A program made the position numbers and the translations under genes. The notes beneath the pieces were generated by a model. The model had not been told where the DNA came from. It saw only the letters and a program-made list of their open reading frames with translations, and did no database searches. From Gnetum montanum (Eukaryota > Streptophyta > Gnetopsida > Gnetales > Gnetaceae), in contig MNCI01006063.1 in assembly GCA_015680685.1 (NCBI GenBank), positions 245,453-309,452 on the forward strand: a DNA stretch of 64,000 bases. The letters run 5' to 3'. Positions 23,761 to 33,114 of this stretch are shown piece after piece (within the stretch, counting starts at the first letter, position 1; the number at the start of each line of letters is the position of its first letter).

Positions 23761-24536
23761 ACGCTTGGAGGAATCGACTCGAGAAGCGTTGACAAAGAAG
23801 TGCAAAACACCACAAGCAACTTGATAAAGACATTGCCCACTACCACTCGACAAGACGTCATCGCACCGTGTTTAGTAGTACATGGGATCAGGAAAGTAAA
23901 ATTTGTAGCTGGTAGGAGGATAGAGATCTTGGGGATCGGTGACTGCCTAAGGAATTATGCCGTGGACAGGGGATGCTTGGGTATGTGGCATGCTGATCCT
24001 TGCCAATAGCCAATGTTTTAGCAAACTCAGAGTTCAGACATGCAATGTGCATCCTTTGGCGGAACGGGACCCTCGGTTAGTTTTCAAGAGAACCTGTTGG
24101 TGGGGCCAAATCCACGGGAGGATGTGTTACATTCTTTGGGAGAACAGGGTCCATGTTTAGTGTTCAAGGGAACCTGTTGGCGGGGAGCCAAAGCCATGCA
24201 ACAGGGTGCTTCTTGACCATTTTGGACATGAGTACTTGGTTTTGAGACGACTGCCTTCCCGCCTGGGGATTATATGGAAAGTGCCCGGGGTCTCAGGTTT
24301 TTTTTTATCGTAAACTTTGCCTTGCCTTTATACTCATGCATAGGTGCTGTGCTACGTGTTGCAGTTGCTTTAAAGTGGTACAATGTTTTAAATGTACCAG
24401 GTGTGTCAAGGGGATGTCGGGATAAAGTGTGTTAGCGAATGGATAGGGAATTTTGTCGATGAATGGGAATGTACTAGTGAATGGTTTGATTTAGTCCTGC
24501 CAGGTATGCTGCGAACATTTTCTTATCTTGCTGCTG

Positions 24537-24610
24537 ATGATGAAGTGCATCTTTGTACAAAACTTCCAGGTGTCATCCTGCAAACGTAACGCCAAGGAGA
24601 CAAGAAACTG
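24537..24610 (-). other. Conserved 3' UTR block of element C
   Basis: Minus strand: CTCCTTGGCGTTACGTTTGC, then AGGATGACACC and AAGATGCACTTCATCATC. Element A has nearly the same words at 46738-46802 and D at 57645-57698. The TTTGCAG before GATGACA resembles a splice acceptor. Confidence 0.6.
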
Positions 24611-24794
24611 TGAGCGAATAGACGAGCATAGACTTATATGGTGGCCGATGGCACAGAGGTGCTGAAGGATGGTAGGCACTATATGTAGATGACAGCAGTA
24701 CTGATAAGGGTGATTGATGGCGAGCGATGTAGTGAAACTGATGGATGATCATGGCGGCGGATTGATGTGCCGGATGTGATATCATGGTTTAGTT

Positions 24795-25280
24795 TTATGT
24801 CATAACCCGTTGGACATTGCCTGTTTAGCGTCGTGGCAAATGTCATATTGCCATTTTTTAGTCTTAGCGGACTGTGAAGAGGCTAGCTAGTTTATAGTCT
24901 TAGCAGACCCTGATGGTTGTGATGGTGGCAGTTTACTGTCATGCCGGACGGATGCTAGTTTATTGTCCTTGCAGACATTGTGGTATCAGTTTCAAGTCAT
25001 GATCTAGGACTATTCTGTGGTATCAGTTTATCATCATGATTCCAGGACGAGTTGTGGTATCAGTTTATAGTCGTAATTCCAAGACTTAGCTGTGGTATCA
25101 GTTTATAGTCATAATTCTAGGACTTAGCTATGGTATCAGTTTATAGTCATAATTCTAGGACTTAGCTGTGGTATCAGTTTATAGTCGTAATTCCAGGACT
25201 TAGCTGTGGTATCAGTTTATAGTCATGATTCCAAGACTTAGCTGTAGTATCAGTTTATAGTTGTAATTCCAGGACTTACA
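24795..25280. repeat. Tandem array of hairpin-TTAAACT words after C integrase
   Basis: Near-regular units of about 40 bp, seen on the plus strand as TGTGGTATCAGTTTATAGTC followed by (A/G)TAATTCxAGGACTTAGC; on the element strand the core is GTC-CTGGAATTAC-GACTATAAACTG. About seven regular units at 25000-25275, with more divergent ones to 24795. Confidence 0.85.
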
Positions 25281-25297
25281 CGTACCTGAACTTGTAC

Positions 25298-25990
25298 TCA
25301 AACGTAGAATGGTTTTAGATACAGGGGATTGGTTGGATTGGTAAGCTCGTTCCCTTCCATGTCGGCTAGCTTGAATGCATCATTATCAAATGCTTTGAGG
25401 ACCACGTAAGGCCCTTCCCAGTTGGCTGAGAATTTGTCCGGGTGTTCCCAAATAGCCTTGAGCATGAGGTCGCCTTCTTTGATTGGGCACTTGTTGATGT
25501 CATGCCAATGTCGCTATCGTTGTTGCTTTTGATACCATTCGATCTATTCGAGCACACGTACGCGTTCCTCTTCCACCGAGTCGAGGTCAATGATACGTAG
25601 ATTATTGTTTTGCTCGTCGTCGAGGAGTCAGGAGAGGGTGATCCTTAAAGATGGTACCTGTAATTCTAGAGGTAAGACAGCTTTTGAACCGTAAACAAGA
25701 TTGTATGGTGTTTTACTTGTTGACATTTAGTGTGTAGTGTGGTATGCCCATAATGCGTACATTAATTGCTCGTGCCATTTTCTTTTGCTCTGGGTGAGAA
25801 TTTTCTTAAGTATGGTAATGATCTTCTTATTTGTTGCTTCTGCTTGCCCATTGCTCTGAGGATAGTAAGGGGAGGAAAACGAGTGTTTGATCCCCAGACT
25901 GTCGCAAAAATTTTTTGTTTCGGCACTGCTAAATTGCGGCCCGTTGTCAGTGATGACTGTCATGGGAATGCCGAAACGGGTTACTATGTT
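25298..25990 (-). pseudogene. int: Element C integrase, N terminus deleted
   Basis: Begins in the core just before TRFGIPMTVITDNGPQF, so the zinc-binding domain and the first catalytic Asp are missing. The second Asp (TDNGPQF) and the Glu (NGQAEATNKK) are intact at 25960-25860. The C-terminal part continues with frame damage to the stop at 25298 (LYLKPFYV end, as in A and D). The junction with the RT fragment is at about 25990. Confidence 0.85.
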
Positions 25991-26406
25991 TTCGTGCTTT
26001 TTGTTTTACCGATCTCAGTTTGGGGTCGAGAATAATATTATGTTGGAAAATTCTAGGATCAAGCCCGGGCATGTCCGTATAGGACCAAGCGAATGCTTTC
26101 ATGTTTTCCCTAAGTATGTTTTGGATGTCTTGGGCCAAGTGCAGTTGTAGTAATGTGCTCAATTTTAATACTTTGATTTCCCCATCAGGCATGGTAATGG
26201 GGATTTCAGCTAACGGATCTTCGGTGATGTTTTCAGCTTCTATGTCAAGGGATTTTGTCATACCTTCATAATCGTCTGTGGTTTGCCGTGTTGAGGCTAT
26301 GAACTTAAGTTGATGAAGTTTGTGTTAATGTCCCGCGTGATGTGGCCGTATGTTCCATCGATGATTAAGGGTACAGTTAAATGATGACAGTCCATTGAGC
26401 TTGCTC
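25991..26406 (-). pseudogene. rt: Element C reverse transcriptase, N-terminal fragment
   Basis: Matches the first about 140 residues of the B pol frame (IDGTYGHITRDINTNF; DPLAEIPITMPDGEIK; FAWSYTDMPGLDP; LRSVKQKARK). It then runs straight into integrase sequence. The catalytic palm of RT and both RNase H domains are gone. The fragment starts after a splice-acceptor-like TTTATTGGCAG (minus strand). Confidence 0.85.
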
Positions 26407-26489
26407 CTGCCAATAAATGGAGAGCTCCATGAGCAAAGGGAGATCGTTCTGTGTCTTTTGGTAATTTTAACTATGTGTATGTGTATAAT

Positions 26490-26760
26490 GGTGGATTATC
26501 GTCACACCTGGACACATGGCAGTTTAAGGCCATACCGGGCCGTGAGTGGCAGTTTAAGGCCATACCAAGCCATCATCGGATGGGGAAATGGAATTTTAAG
26601 GCTGTACTGGGCCATAATGGTGGGGAAATGGTAGTTTAAGGCCGTACCAGGCCATAATGGTGGGGAAATGGCAGTTTAAGGCCGTACCGGGCCATAATGG
26701 TGGAGAAATGACAGTTTTAAGGCCGTACCGGGCCATGAGTGGTGGTTTAAACCAGCATAA
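26490..26760. repeat. Array of GGCC-N-GGCC hairpin words before C RT
   Basis: Five to six units seen on the plus strand as CAGTTTAAGGCC-ATACCG-GGCC with a spacer ATAATGGTGGGGAAATGG, period about 40-60 bp. It lies between RT and the promoter of the plus-strand gene. Confidence 0.85.
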
Positions 26761-26945
26761 ACGTGTAAAATGGGGTTCATGAAGAAACCAGGATGCAATA
26801 ATCTCTATTCTTAATTAATTTTTAGTTAATTTTTATCACTTTTGGGCAAATTTTGGTGAAAAATAAGCAAAAAGGCAAAAAAAGGCAAAAATGGAGCAAC
26901 GACGGCGTAAGCGGCGGTGGCGTCAACGTCAGCATCATCAGGGCG

Positions 26946-26955
26946 CTATATAAAG
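26946..26955 (+). promoter_or_regulatory. TATA box of the antisense gene in element C
   Basis: GGGCGCTATATAAAGGAAAG contains a good TATATAAA core. It lies about 265 bp upstream of the first ATG (27213). The interval (27000-27200) would be a 5' UTR and is rich in AGCGTAGACGC-like words. No sense coding sequence of the element overlaps it. Confidence 0.55.
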
Positions 26956-27004
26956 GAAAGGGGGGTCCATTCGTTTCTTACTTTGAAAGAGACAACGTAA
27001 GTGA

Positions 27005-27200
27005 CAGAGTGCAACCTGCTAAAGCATAAGCGTAAGCGTAAACCTGCCTCTCAGCATAGACGCCGAAGAGAGACCCTAGCGTAGACGCTGAAGATTAAAC
27101 CCCAACGTAGACGGGGAGTGACCCTAGCGTAGACACCGAAGAGTAGACTTGCAAGCGCCAACGTAGACAGTTGCTCAGCGTAAACTTACATCGACAGCGT
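27005..27200. repeat. GCGTAGACGC / AGCGTAAAC words in the antisense-gene leader
   Basis: Repeated words such as CATAAGCGTAAGCGTAAACC, TAGCGTAGACGCTGAAG, AACGTAGACGGGG and CAGCGTAAACTT. They resemble the AGCGTAAAC array in the leader of the same element at 34915-35500. Confidence 0.7.
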
Positions 27201-27395
27201 AGAAAATCCGAGATGGACAAGGGGAAGGAAGTGGAGGGCCAGGGAAGGAAGGGTCCTGATTTGACCTTCGCGGAGGAGACGGAAGCCATGCTGCACGGAG
27301 AAGGAAGGGCCAGCGTAAACAGTTAGTTGATTTTTGAATTTTTCCGATTTATGATACAAACTTTCGTTCTATTGTGACATCGTGATTGGTTACAG

Positions 27396-27845
27396 GGATA
27401 GTAAATGCTTCCTCATTGTCGTTGAACTCATCGGGGTATTGACATGGGTTGGCCCCGTTGAGGATGGGGAGGTTCCCCCGAATCTAACTGTGGATGACAA
27501 CGGGGTTTGGTTCTGGGAAGGCGCATGTGGCTTTCTACCTTTTCTGCTGGACAATTTTCAGGTACCCATTTGGTCAAACTTTGAGGAGGTGGTTGCACGG
27601 AGCATGGCTGATGCGATGCTGCCAGGGGCTGCCGAGGGTGTCATGGTTTTCATTGAGGACATTGACGAGGGGCTATTTGTTAATGAGGATGGTACCACTC
27701 GTGGGCCCAAGTCAATGCACCCGTTAACACGCGTGTGGGAATTATTGCCACGAGGGCTGGACTACCTCAACAATACATTGTTCATAGCTGCCCGTGCACA
27801 TACCTTGTTCCAGAATCCTCCCGGAACGGTGTACCGAGTGGCCAG
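27396..27845 (+). CDS. Antisense gene of C, exon 2
   Basis: 450 nt, open throughout (CFLIVVELIGVLTWVGPVED ... NTLFIAARAHTLFQNPPGTV). It starts after GGTTACAG and ends CCAG before GTAGGAC. The element A exon (37946-37497) has the same length and the same phase-2 borders. It aligns in VVELVGVLSWFGPLE and HVHTLFQNLPRTVYRV. No motif recognised. Confidence 0.8.
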
Positions 27846-27923
27846 GTAGGACTATTTGAATTTATTGCTTTGCCTATCTCCGTTTGGCATTTGTTTCTTA
27901 TTTTAATGCATGTTTGTTTGTAG

Positions 27924-28186
27924 GCTGAAGACCAACCCAGACGGGACCCTCATTGAGGATGAAGGGATAGCCCTTGCTCGCACTACTCTGGAGGCCTTCA
28001 TGACGGGCCCCACTCTTCGTGGGACCGTACTGGCTCAGACAAAGGGTTCAATGGCCCATTTTCATAGGCAGTTTTTCAGGGCGTTTGTGATGTGTAAAGC
28101 TCATGGATGACTCCATGAAGACTAGATAGATTAGGGACCAGTCTTCCCTCATAGGTTTGGCAGCACATCTAGATCTGTCACTAACG
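27924..28186 (+). pseudogene. Antisense gene of C, exon 3
   Basis: Joins exon 2 through a split AG-G codon to give RVAR-LKTNPDG. Open to 28107 (ARTTLEAFMTGPTLRGTVLA), then three stops. The first stop (TGA at 28108) aligns with a TAG in element A (37229-37227), pointing to an ancestral TGG. It ends AACG before GTAAATG; A ends AATG before GTAAATG. Confidence 0.75.
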
Positions 28187-28271
28187 GTAAATGATAACCT
28201 TTCCTACATATGTTAGTGGGTCTTTCTGTTTGACGTTACGCTGATCTGATCGTTTTAAATTGGTTTTACAG

Positions 28272-29312
28272 TCGATGCACCTTCTGGTGGGGATCCCGTG
28301 ACAACAGGTCAAACTAAGACTACTTTGTCAATGAAGTTTGGGGAGGTGGCGAAGGCGCAGAAGTGGCTGCGTAAGCAAGCTCCACCGTTCCTCACTTGTT
28401 GCTTGGACGATGCGGGCCTCATGGAGCTTTTTATGACGCCTAGCCCTGACGTCTCAATCGGGGAGATGATTGGGATCGTGGACTCTTTTAATGAGTCTGT
28501 CTCACAGTACAACACCCGTATTAAGGGTTTCAAGGTGGTGTTTCATCTATCGCCTGTGTTCTTTTCCAACTTTTTTGGCGTACCGGCAGATGGCCTACCC
28601 ATAGTGTTGGACAGATCTCATAAAGAGCTCCAGACGATCCGTGAGCTGGAATCTTGGCTAGGCATGGCCAAAAGCACCAAGGGATTCCCGATGCAGGGGA
28701 AAGTGAAAGTTGTAGAGGTGAATGAATTATACCCCCTATTTTGGGCACAGGTATTCCCAAAAATCCTCTCCCAGGTGCGGAGTCTTGGGGTTGAGGCGGT
28801 CCATGTCATGCGAACTATTTTGGAAACTGGCATGTGGTATAACTGGGATCAATTTTTGTTGGCAGGCCTACACAAGGAGATAGTGCAGTTGCGCTCGAAT
28901 ATCGAAGCACAATCTCACTTCACCTTTCCCTTCTTCGCTGGTTATCTTCGCCGTTTTGCTGAGTTCCTTGTGGTTTGCGTAGACAACAAGTTTGTTCTGC
29001 AAGATCAGGGTCAACTATCCCACCCATGGGTCAAACACTTGTTTGCGACAGCCAAATCTCAAGATGCCCCAGAAGGCATTGATGAATCCACTTCTGTTAC
29101 CACAAGGGGATCATCTGGTGATTCAATCCACACACGGGATAGTCTAGGATTGGAGCCAAATGATGTACCTTTAACCGCTAGGCGGGCAGAACGGGTTATC
29201 AAGGAAACCATCGGCCGAGCCAAGTCGAAGTTGAAAAGGCCCGATCGTCCGACGGAGGAGGTTGTCGATGTCAGCCAGCCACGTGTGAAGCACATATGCT
29301 TCAAGATGCCTG
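28272..29312 (+). CDS. Antisense gene of C, exon 4: largest intact exon
   Basis: 1041 nt with no stop, the longest open frame in the window. It starts after TTGGTTTTACAG and ends ATGCCTG before GTAAGCG. Contains FHLSPVFFSNFFGVPADG, LYPLFWAQVFPKIL, YNWDQFLLAGLHKEIVQLR, FTFPFFAGYLRRFAEFLVV, then a basic tail (ARRAERVIKETIGRAKSKLK). No signal peptide or membrane helix is evident. Homologous to 37058-36874 plus 22418-21545 in element A. An internal GTG at 28298 is not a likely start, since comparison with A shows upstream exons. Confidence 0.85.
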
Positions 29313-29729
29313 GTAAGCGAAGCCCATCCGCTTATTATTTTATCATCTTCGTTCGTTCATAACTCTTACTTCAATTGCTTACATATTGTTGCTGTTTTTG
29401 ACTTGAAAAAGTGAGGAAGCAGGCTTTGGAGACCATCACAGAGGAGGAGGAGACGAATACAGAGAAAAACAATGGAAAGGATAGTCCAGAGAAAAGCCAA
29501 GGTAGAGGAACGGAGCAGTTAACGGAGTGGACTACTGAAAATGAACCGTTAGACGATCAGGACGCTATCAGCTAGGTGTTCAGTAGCTTCCTTAAGGGTC
29601 ATTTGGATTTGGGAAATCCCCCATAGGGTGATAAGGATCATGGTACGTTTTTGCTGTTAGTTCATTTTTATTTACTGAATCAGTTATTGCTCCTATACTC
29701 TTTTATTTTCGTGTTTTTATGCTTTTCAG

Positions 29730-29924
29730 ATGAAGGTAGCGAGACCAGGACGGTACGGTTGGACGTTCCCATGAAGACGGTTCTCCCTGAGAGGACTATT
29801 GAGGTTAGTTCTTCCCGTACCCGTGAGCCACTTATTTGGTTAGAAATGCCAAGTAAGACGGATTTTGTGGCTGGCATCGCGGAGGAAGTCATTGAATGGA
29901 TCCAAGAAGCCCACCCTGACATAG
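29730..29924 (+). CDS. Antisense gene of C, exon 6
   Basis: Open exon after GCTTTTCAG, ending ACATAG before GTATAC. Matches the element A exon at about 21076-20864 (WLEMPSKTDFVAGIAEEVIE against WPEMPNKVDFVTGIVNDVVA). In both, the following exon begins the coiled-coil region. Confidence 0.75.
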
Positions 29925-30001
29925 GTATACATTACTTAAAGATTTGTAGCTTCACATCTTGTTTGTATAGTTTTAACATTTGTATTTTTTCGCGTGGGTA
30001 G

Positions 30002-30987
30002 GTGCTAAACTGAGATGGGATCCCTCATAAAGCATTAGCATGGAAAGCCTAACCACACTCTCCCCCGAAGTAGAGTAGGTACCAAGGCCTTTTTATGAGG
30101 GAGTTGCAGAAAGCCTTGCGTACAATGCCAAGTCATTATGGACTTGTAGGCGTTCCATTAAATAGTTGTGGCTATAGATACACGCAAAAGAGAAGGAAGT
30201 CTCTGAATTGTTAGAGGAACGTGATGATCTGAAGGCTTGGTATGAGTTCGTCGCTGCCAGACTAAGCGGAGATCGCTCCTGGTGAACGTCCGAGGTCACA
30301 TACACCAGGTATTGGAACTTACTGAATCGTCATGCGTCGCTGACTCGGAGGATGGTGGAGCACAAAGCCCAAATTGATCTCCTGAACCTCAAGTATCAAG
30401 ATTGGAAGGCTTTTGCTTCCAAGGTTCGTAAATGGGGTCAGGATGAGAAAAACCATGAACATCACTATAAGAAGTCGTTGAAAGAGGTGTCTATTGAGAA
30501 GCGCCAGCTAGAGATGTTTGTGGAGGGTTTGGGTTTGTGCTCTACATTTGATACGTTTGCTCAAAACACAACTGTGGAAATGGAATCACCTATGAGGGTG
30601 ATAACGACTGCTTCTGGGGAGGTGTCGGTGGGTGAGTTCCCTCTGAAGCGTCCTACCTGGTCGGCGGTCGACAAAGGCAAGGCTTTGGCAGATGTTGACT
30701 TAGGCCTGGACGGGATAGATTGGGCCAGCTTTTCAGAGGAAGAAATCCTTCGTTGGCTCAAATTTGGCTTAGGGGAATCCCCTATGGTAAGCGTTTTGTT
30801 CTTATGGAGTTAACTCATTGGATAACGTTTAAAATGTTAACATTCACTTATGCTTATGTTGGTTGTTCGTTTTTGGCATTTTTAGAATGCAGGTGGTGAT
30901 GATACCCAAGAGGCTAGCCCCAGTGGAGTAGGGGGCCCTGACACTGGTGGCTCTAAAGGAGATGATCCTCCTATCCCGGATGCTTAG
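30002..30987 (+). pseudogene. Antisense gene of C, exons 7 and 8
   Basis: Exon 7 (30002-30786) has stops in its first half. From 30352 it is open: MVEHKAQIDLLNLKYQDWKA, charged heptad-like sequence, then WSAVDKGKALADVDLGLDGI and SEEEILRWLKFGLGES. The last intron is phase 0 (ATG before GTAAGCG, TTTTTAG before AATGCAGG). Exon 8 encodes a short acidic, glycine-rich tail ending PPIPDA-stop at 30985-30987. B ends GDKGDA-stop and A ends NTNA-stop at the same place. Confidence 0.78.
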
Positions 30988-31101
30988 TATTTTTAATGTT
31001 TTTTGGGTTTTTTACTGATTCAAATTGATATAGGAATTGTAACTTGGAAATGTTGAGAAAAATAGGGCCAATTGGTTCTTAGAATTGTATAACGTTACAT
31101 G

Positions 31102-31107
31102 AATAAA
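31102..31107 (+). terminator. Poly(A) signal of the antisense gene (element C)
   Basis: AATAAA in GAATAAATATTTTT, 115 bp after the stop codon and before the TTAAACTA array that separates it from the protease. Confidence 0.45.
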
Positions 31108-31224
31108 TATTTTTTGTTGATTTTCAATTTGGTTGCACACACGACACGATGTTAAGATGATTTTGGATTTGCTTTTCTGTTTAAATGTAATGCACTGAAA
31201 TAATGATAAACAGTACGTAAAAAG

Positions 31225-31530
31225 GAAAACAAGGTATGTGCTAGTTTAAGGCCATTTCGGGCCTGATTTGCACTAGTTTAAAGCCATTTCGGGCCCCTAT
31301 GCGTAGTTTAAGGCCATTTCGGGCTCCATTGTAAACGAGTAACATTTTAGAGAAAGTGGGTAAGTGTCTCGGTTGACCGGTCATCTTTGACCGTGGCTAG
31401 TTTTGTGTCATTGCGGACATGATAGTTTAACGTCATTTCGGACAAAGGGTAGTTTAACGTCATTTCAGACGTAATGTAGTTTAACGTCGTTTCGGACGAA
31501 ATGTAGTTTAACATCATTTCGGACGAAATG
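31225..31530. repeat. Array of hairpin-TTAAACTA words between C protease and antisense gene
   Basis: Seven or more units seen on the plus strand as TAGTTTAAGGCCATTTCGGG (with GGCC arms, to 31330) and TAGTTTAACGTCATTTCGGA (with GTC...GAC arms, 31400-31530). The two arm types differ by paired changes (GGCC/GGCC against GTC/GAC). Confidence 0.88.
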
Positions 31531-31535
31531 TAGTT

Positions 31536-33110
31536 TTATTTTAATTGTTTTTTAATTTTCTTTATTTTTATGTCACGGGGTGTATTAGCTGGTATGATTT
31601 TGTATTCTACGTCTCCTTCGCTGATCACGTTGAATGGCAATTCAGTCCAGGGGACGTTCGATAGATTGTTTTCAGTATCAGTATTTTCAGGTGTTTCGGT
31701 GTCCGTCGTTGTTTCTATGTTGGTTTCTTCATGAGGAAACCTGTGTAGAGTGTTAGATGTAGGTGTTTCAGTTTTAGGAGGCTCTTGTCCCGTGTTCGAA
31801 GGTTTACCATCCACCAATTGTGGTGTGTTTGCGTCATTCTAACTAGGCTTGGCGAGTTCAACTTCGGAGCCTTGGTCCCTATCTATGTGCGATGAAATAA
31901 TGGGAGTGACCGCTTCCCCATGTATGAAGATTTCACCACCCTCATAGGGTAGGTGAATCTCCTGATGTATAGGAGAGGAAACAGCTCTCAGTTGGGCCAA
32001 CCAGGGTCTTCCTAATATTAGGTTGAATCCTGGCATTTCATCGACAACTAGGAAGTCAGCGGATGTGGGGAACTGGTCTCCCGCTATGAAATCTAAGGTT
32101 ATCATGCCTTTGACCAGTACACGTGACCCGCTAAATGACTTTAAATATGTTGTTGTGGTTGGTTTAATTAAGTCGATAAGCCCCAGTTGTTCAATGATGG
32201 GATATGGTACGACGTTTGTGGCTGCCCCATTGTCTACGTGGACTCTATGTATTTTGAATTGGTTTACATGTATGGTTATGAACATGGGGACTATTGTTAT
32301 TTCCCTTGTGTTCCTGTCCACTTTGATGTTGTCATCCTGAAAGCTCAAGGGTTTCGAAATGACCCCGTGAGATGAGTACATGACAGCATGAATGGCAGGT
32401 TTGCTCGGGGGCAAATCCTCACTGACCGAGATGGACGTTAACATGCGTACGAGAGCTTCTCAATGAGTTTGGGATGTTAAAACTAAGTCATACAAGCTTA
32501 AAGAAGTGTTCTTTTGCTTCAGTGCTTGGGTGACTTGCATCAAGGCTGTTGCAAAATCTCTGCTATTAGGAATGCTCTTGTCAGCAATGACTGGGTTCAT
32601 TGGGCCCAACAGCTTTATTTTGTGTTTTAGTGGCCTATCATTCTTGCTCTGTGTCATAGTTTTAGATGGTTCATATTGTTTTGACGGTTCACCCTGATTT
32701 CCTGAGTTTGATTGATTGTTAGTTGGCGACATGGGTATGGAATTAAGTGGAGTGGGCTTGGGTGGCCCCAGAGCCAACCGTTGGCGCTCTTTCTCCAAGA
32801 GTTCACGTGTAAGCCTATCAGCTAAGCGTTCTCGCATGTGGCATGGAGGTGGAGCTGGTCTCGAAGACTGAGGTTGCCCTGGAACCCTTACCATGTACGG
32901 AGCCGGGTGAGGTTGCGGTTGGATGGTCGGATGTGATTGGGCAGAAGGCCGGCCGGGTACCCTAATGACGTAGGGGGTTGGTTTTCCTTGCATCCGTGAA
33001 GTGGAGGTTTGAGGATTGTTAGGACTTTGGGGTGTCCTAACAACGTACGGGGTTGGTTTTGGTGGAGGTTGAACCTCCGTTATTGCAATGGTGGGTGGTA
33101 CCTGGACTAT
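31536..33110 (-). pseudogene. pro: Element C protease region (nearly intact)
   Basis: Best preserved protease of the window: only two stops, near 32460 (SQTH-stop-EAL) and 31840. A proline-rich linker (PAPYMVRVPGQPQSS) leads to an N-terminal helix region. The active site follows (IHRVHVDNGAATNVVPYP at about 32230-32280), then GFNLILGRPWLAQLR at about 31990-32030. The C-terminal tail runs to TAA at 31536 (KIKKIKKQLK end). Asp in DNGA replaces the more usual DTGA/DDGA context but keeps the catalytic Asp. Confidence 0.88.
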
Positions 33111-33114
33111 GAAA

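Larger units (their letters stand above)
27213..30987 (+). pseudogene. Antisense eight-exon gene of element C (unknown function)
   Basis: Reads opposite to gag-pol, between protease and RT. Proposed exons: 1, 27213-27314 (donor uncertain); 2, 27396-27845; 3, 27924-28186; 4, 28272-29312; 5, 29412-29642; 6, 29730-29924; 7, 30002-30786; 8, 30886-30987. Each intron from 2 to 7 starts GT and ends AG (acceptors include TTTGTAG, TTTTACAG, GCTTTTCAG, TTTTTAG) and joins the flanking codons in frame. Element A has the same exons: exon 2 is exactly 450 nt in both. The product would have a globular first half (exons 2-4), an acidic middle and a coiled-coil-like exon 7. Stops in exons 3, 5 and 7 suggest this copy is decaying. 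I do not recognise the family; a link to plant transposon-derived domains is only a guess. Confidence 0.82.

Noticed and set aside
30093-30305. Minus-strand 70-codon frame inside exon 7 of the C antisense gene
   Set aside because: Shadow of the plus-strand exon, which has homologs in A and B.
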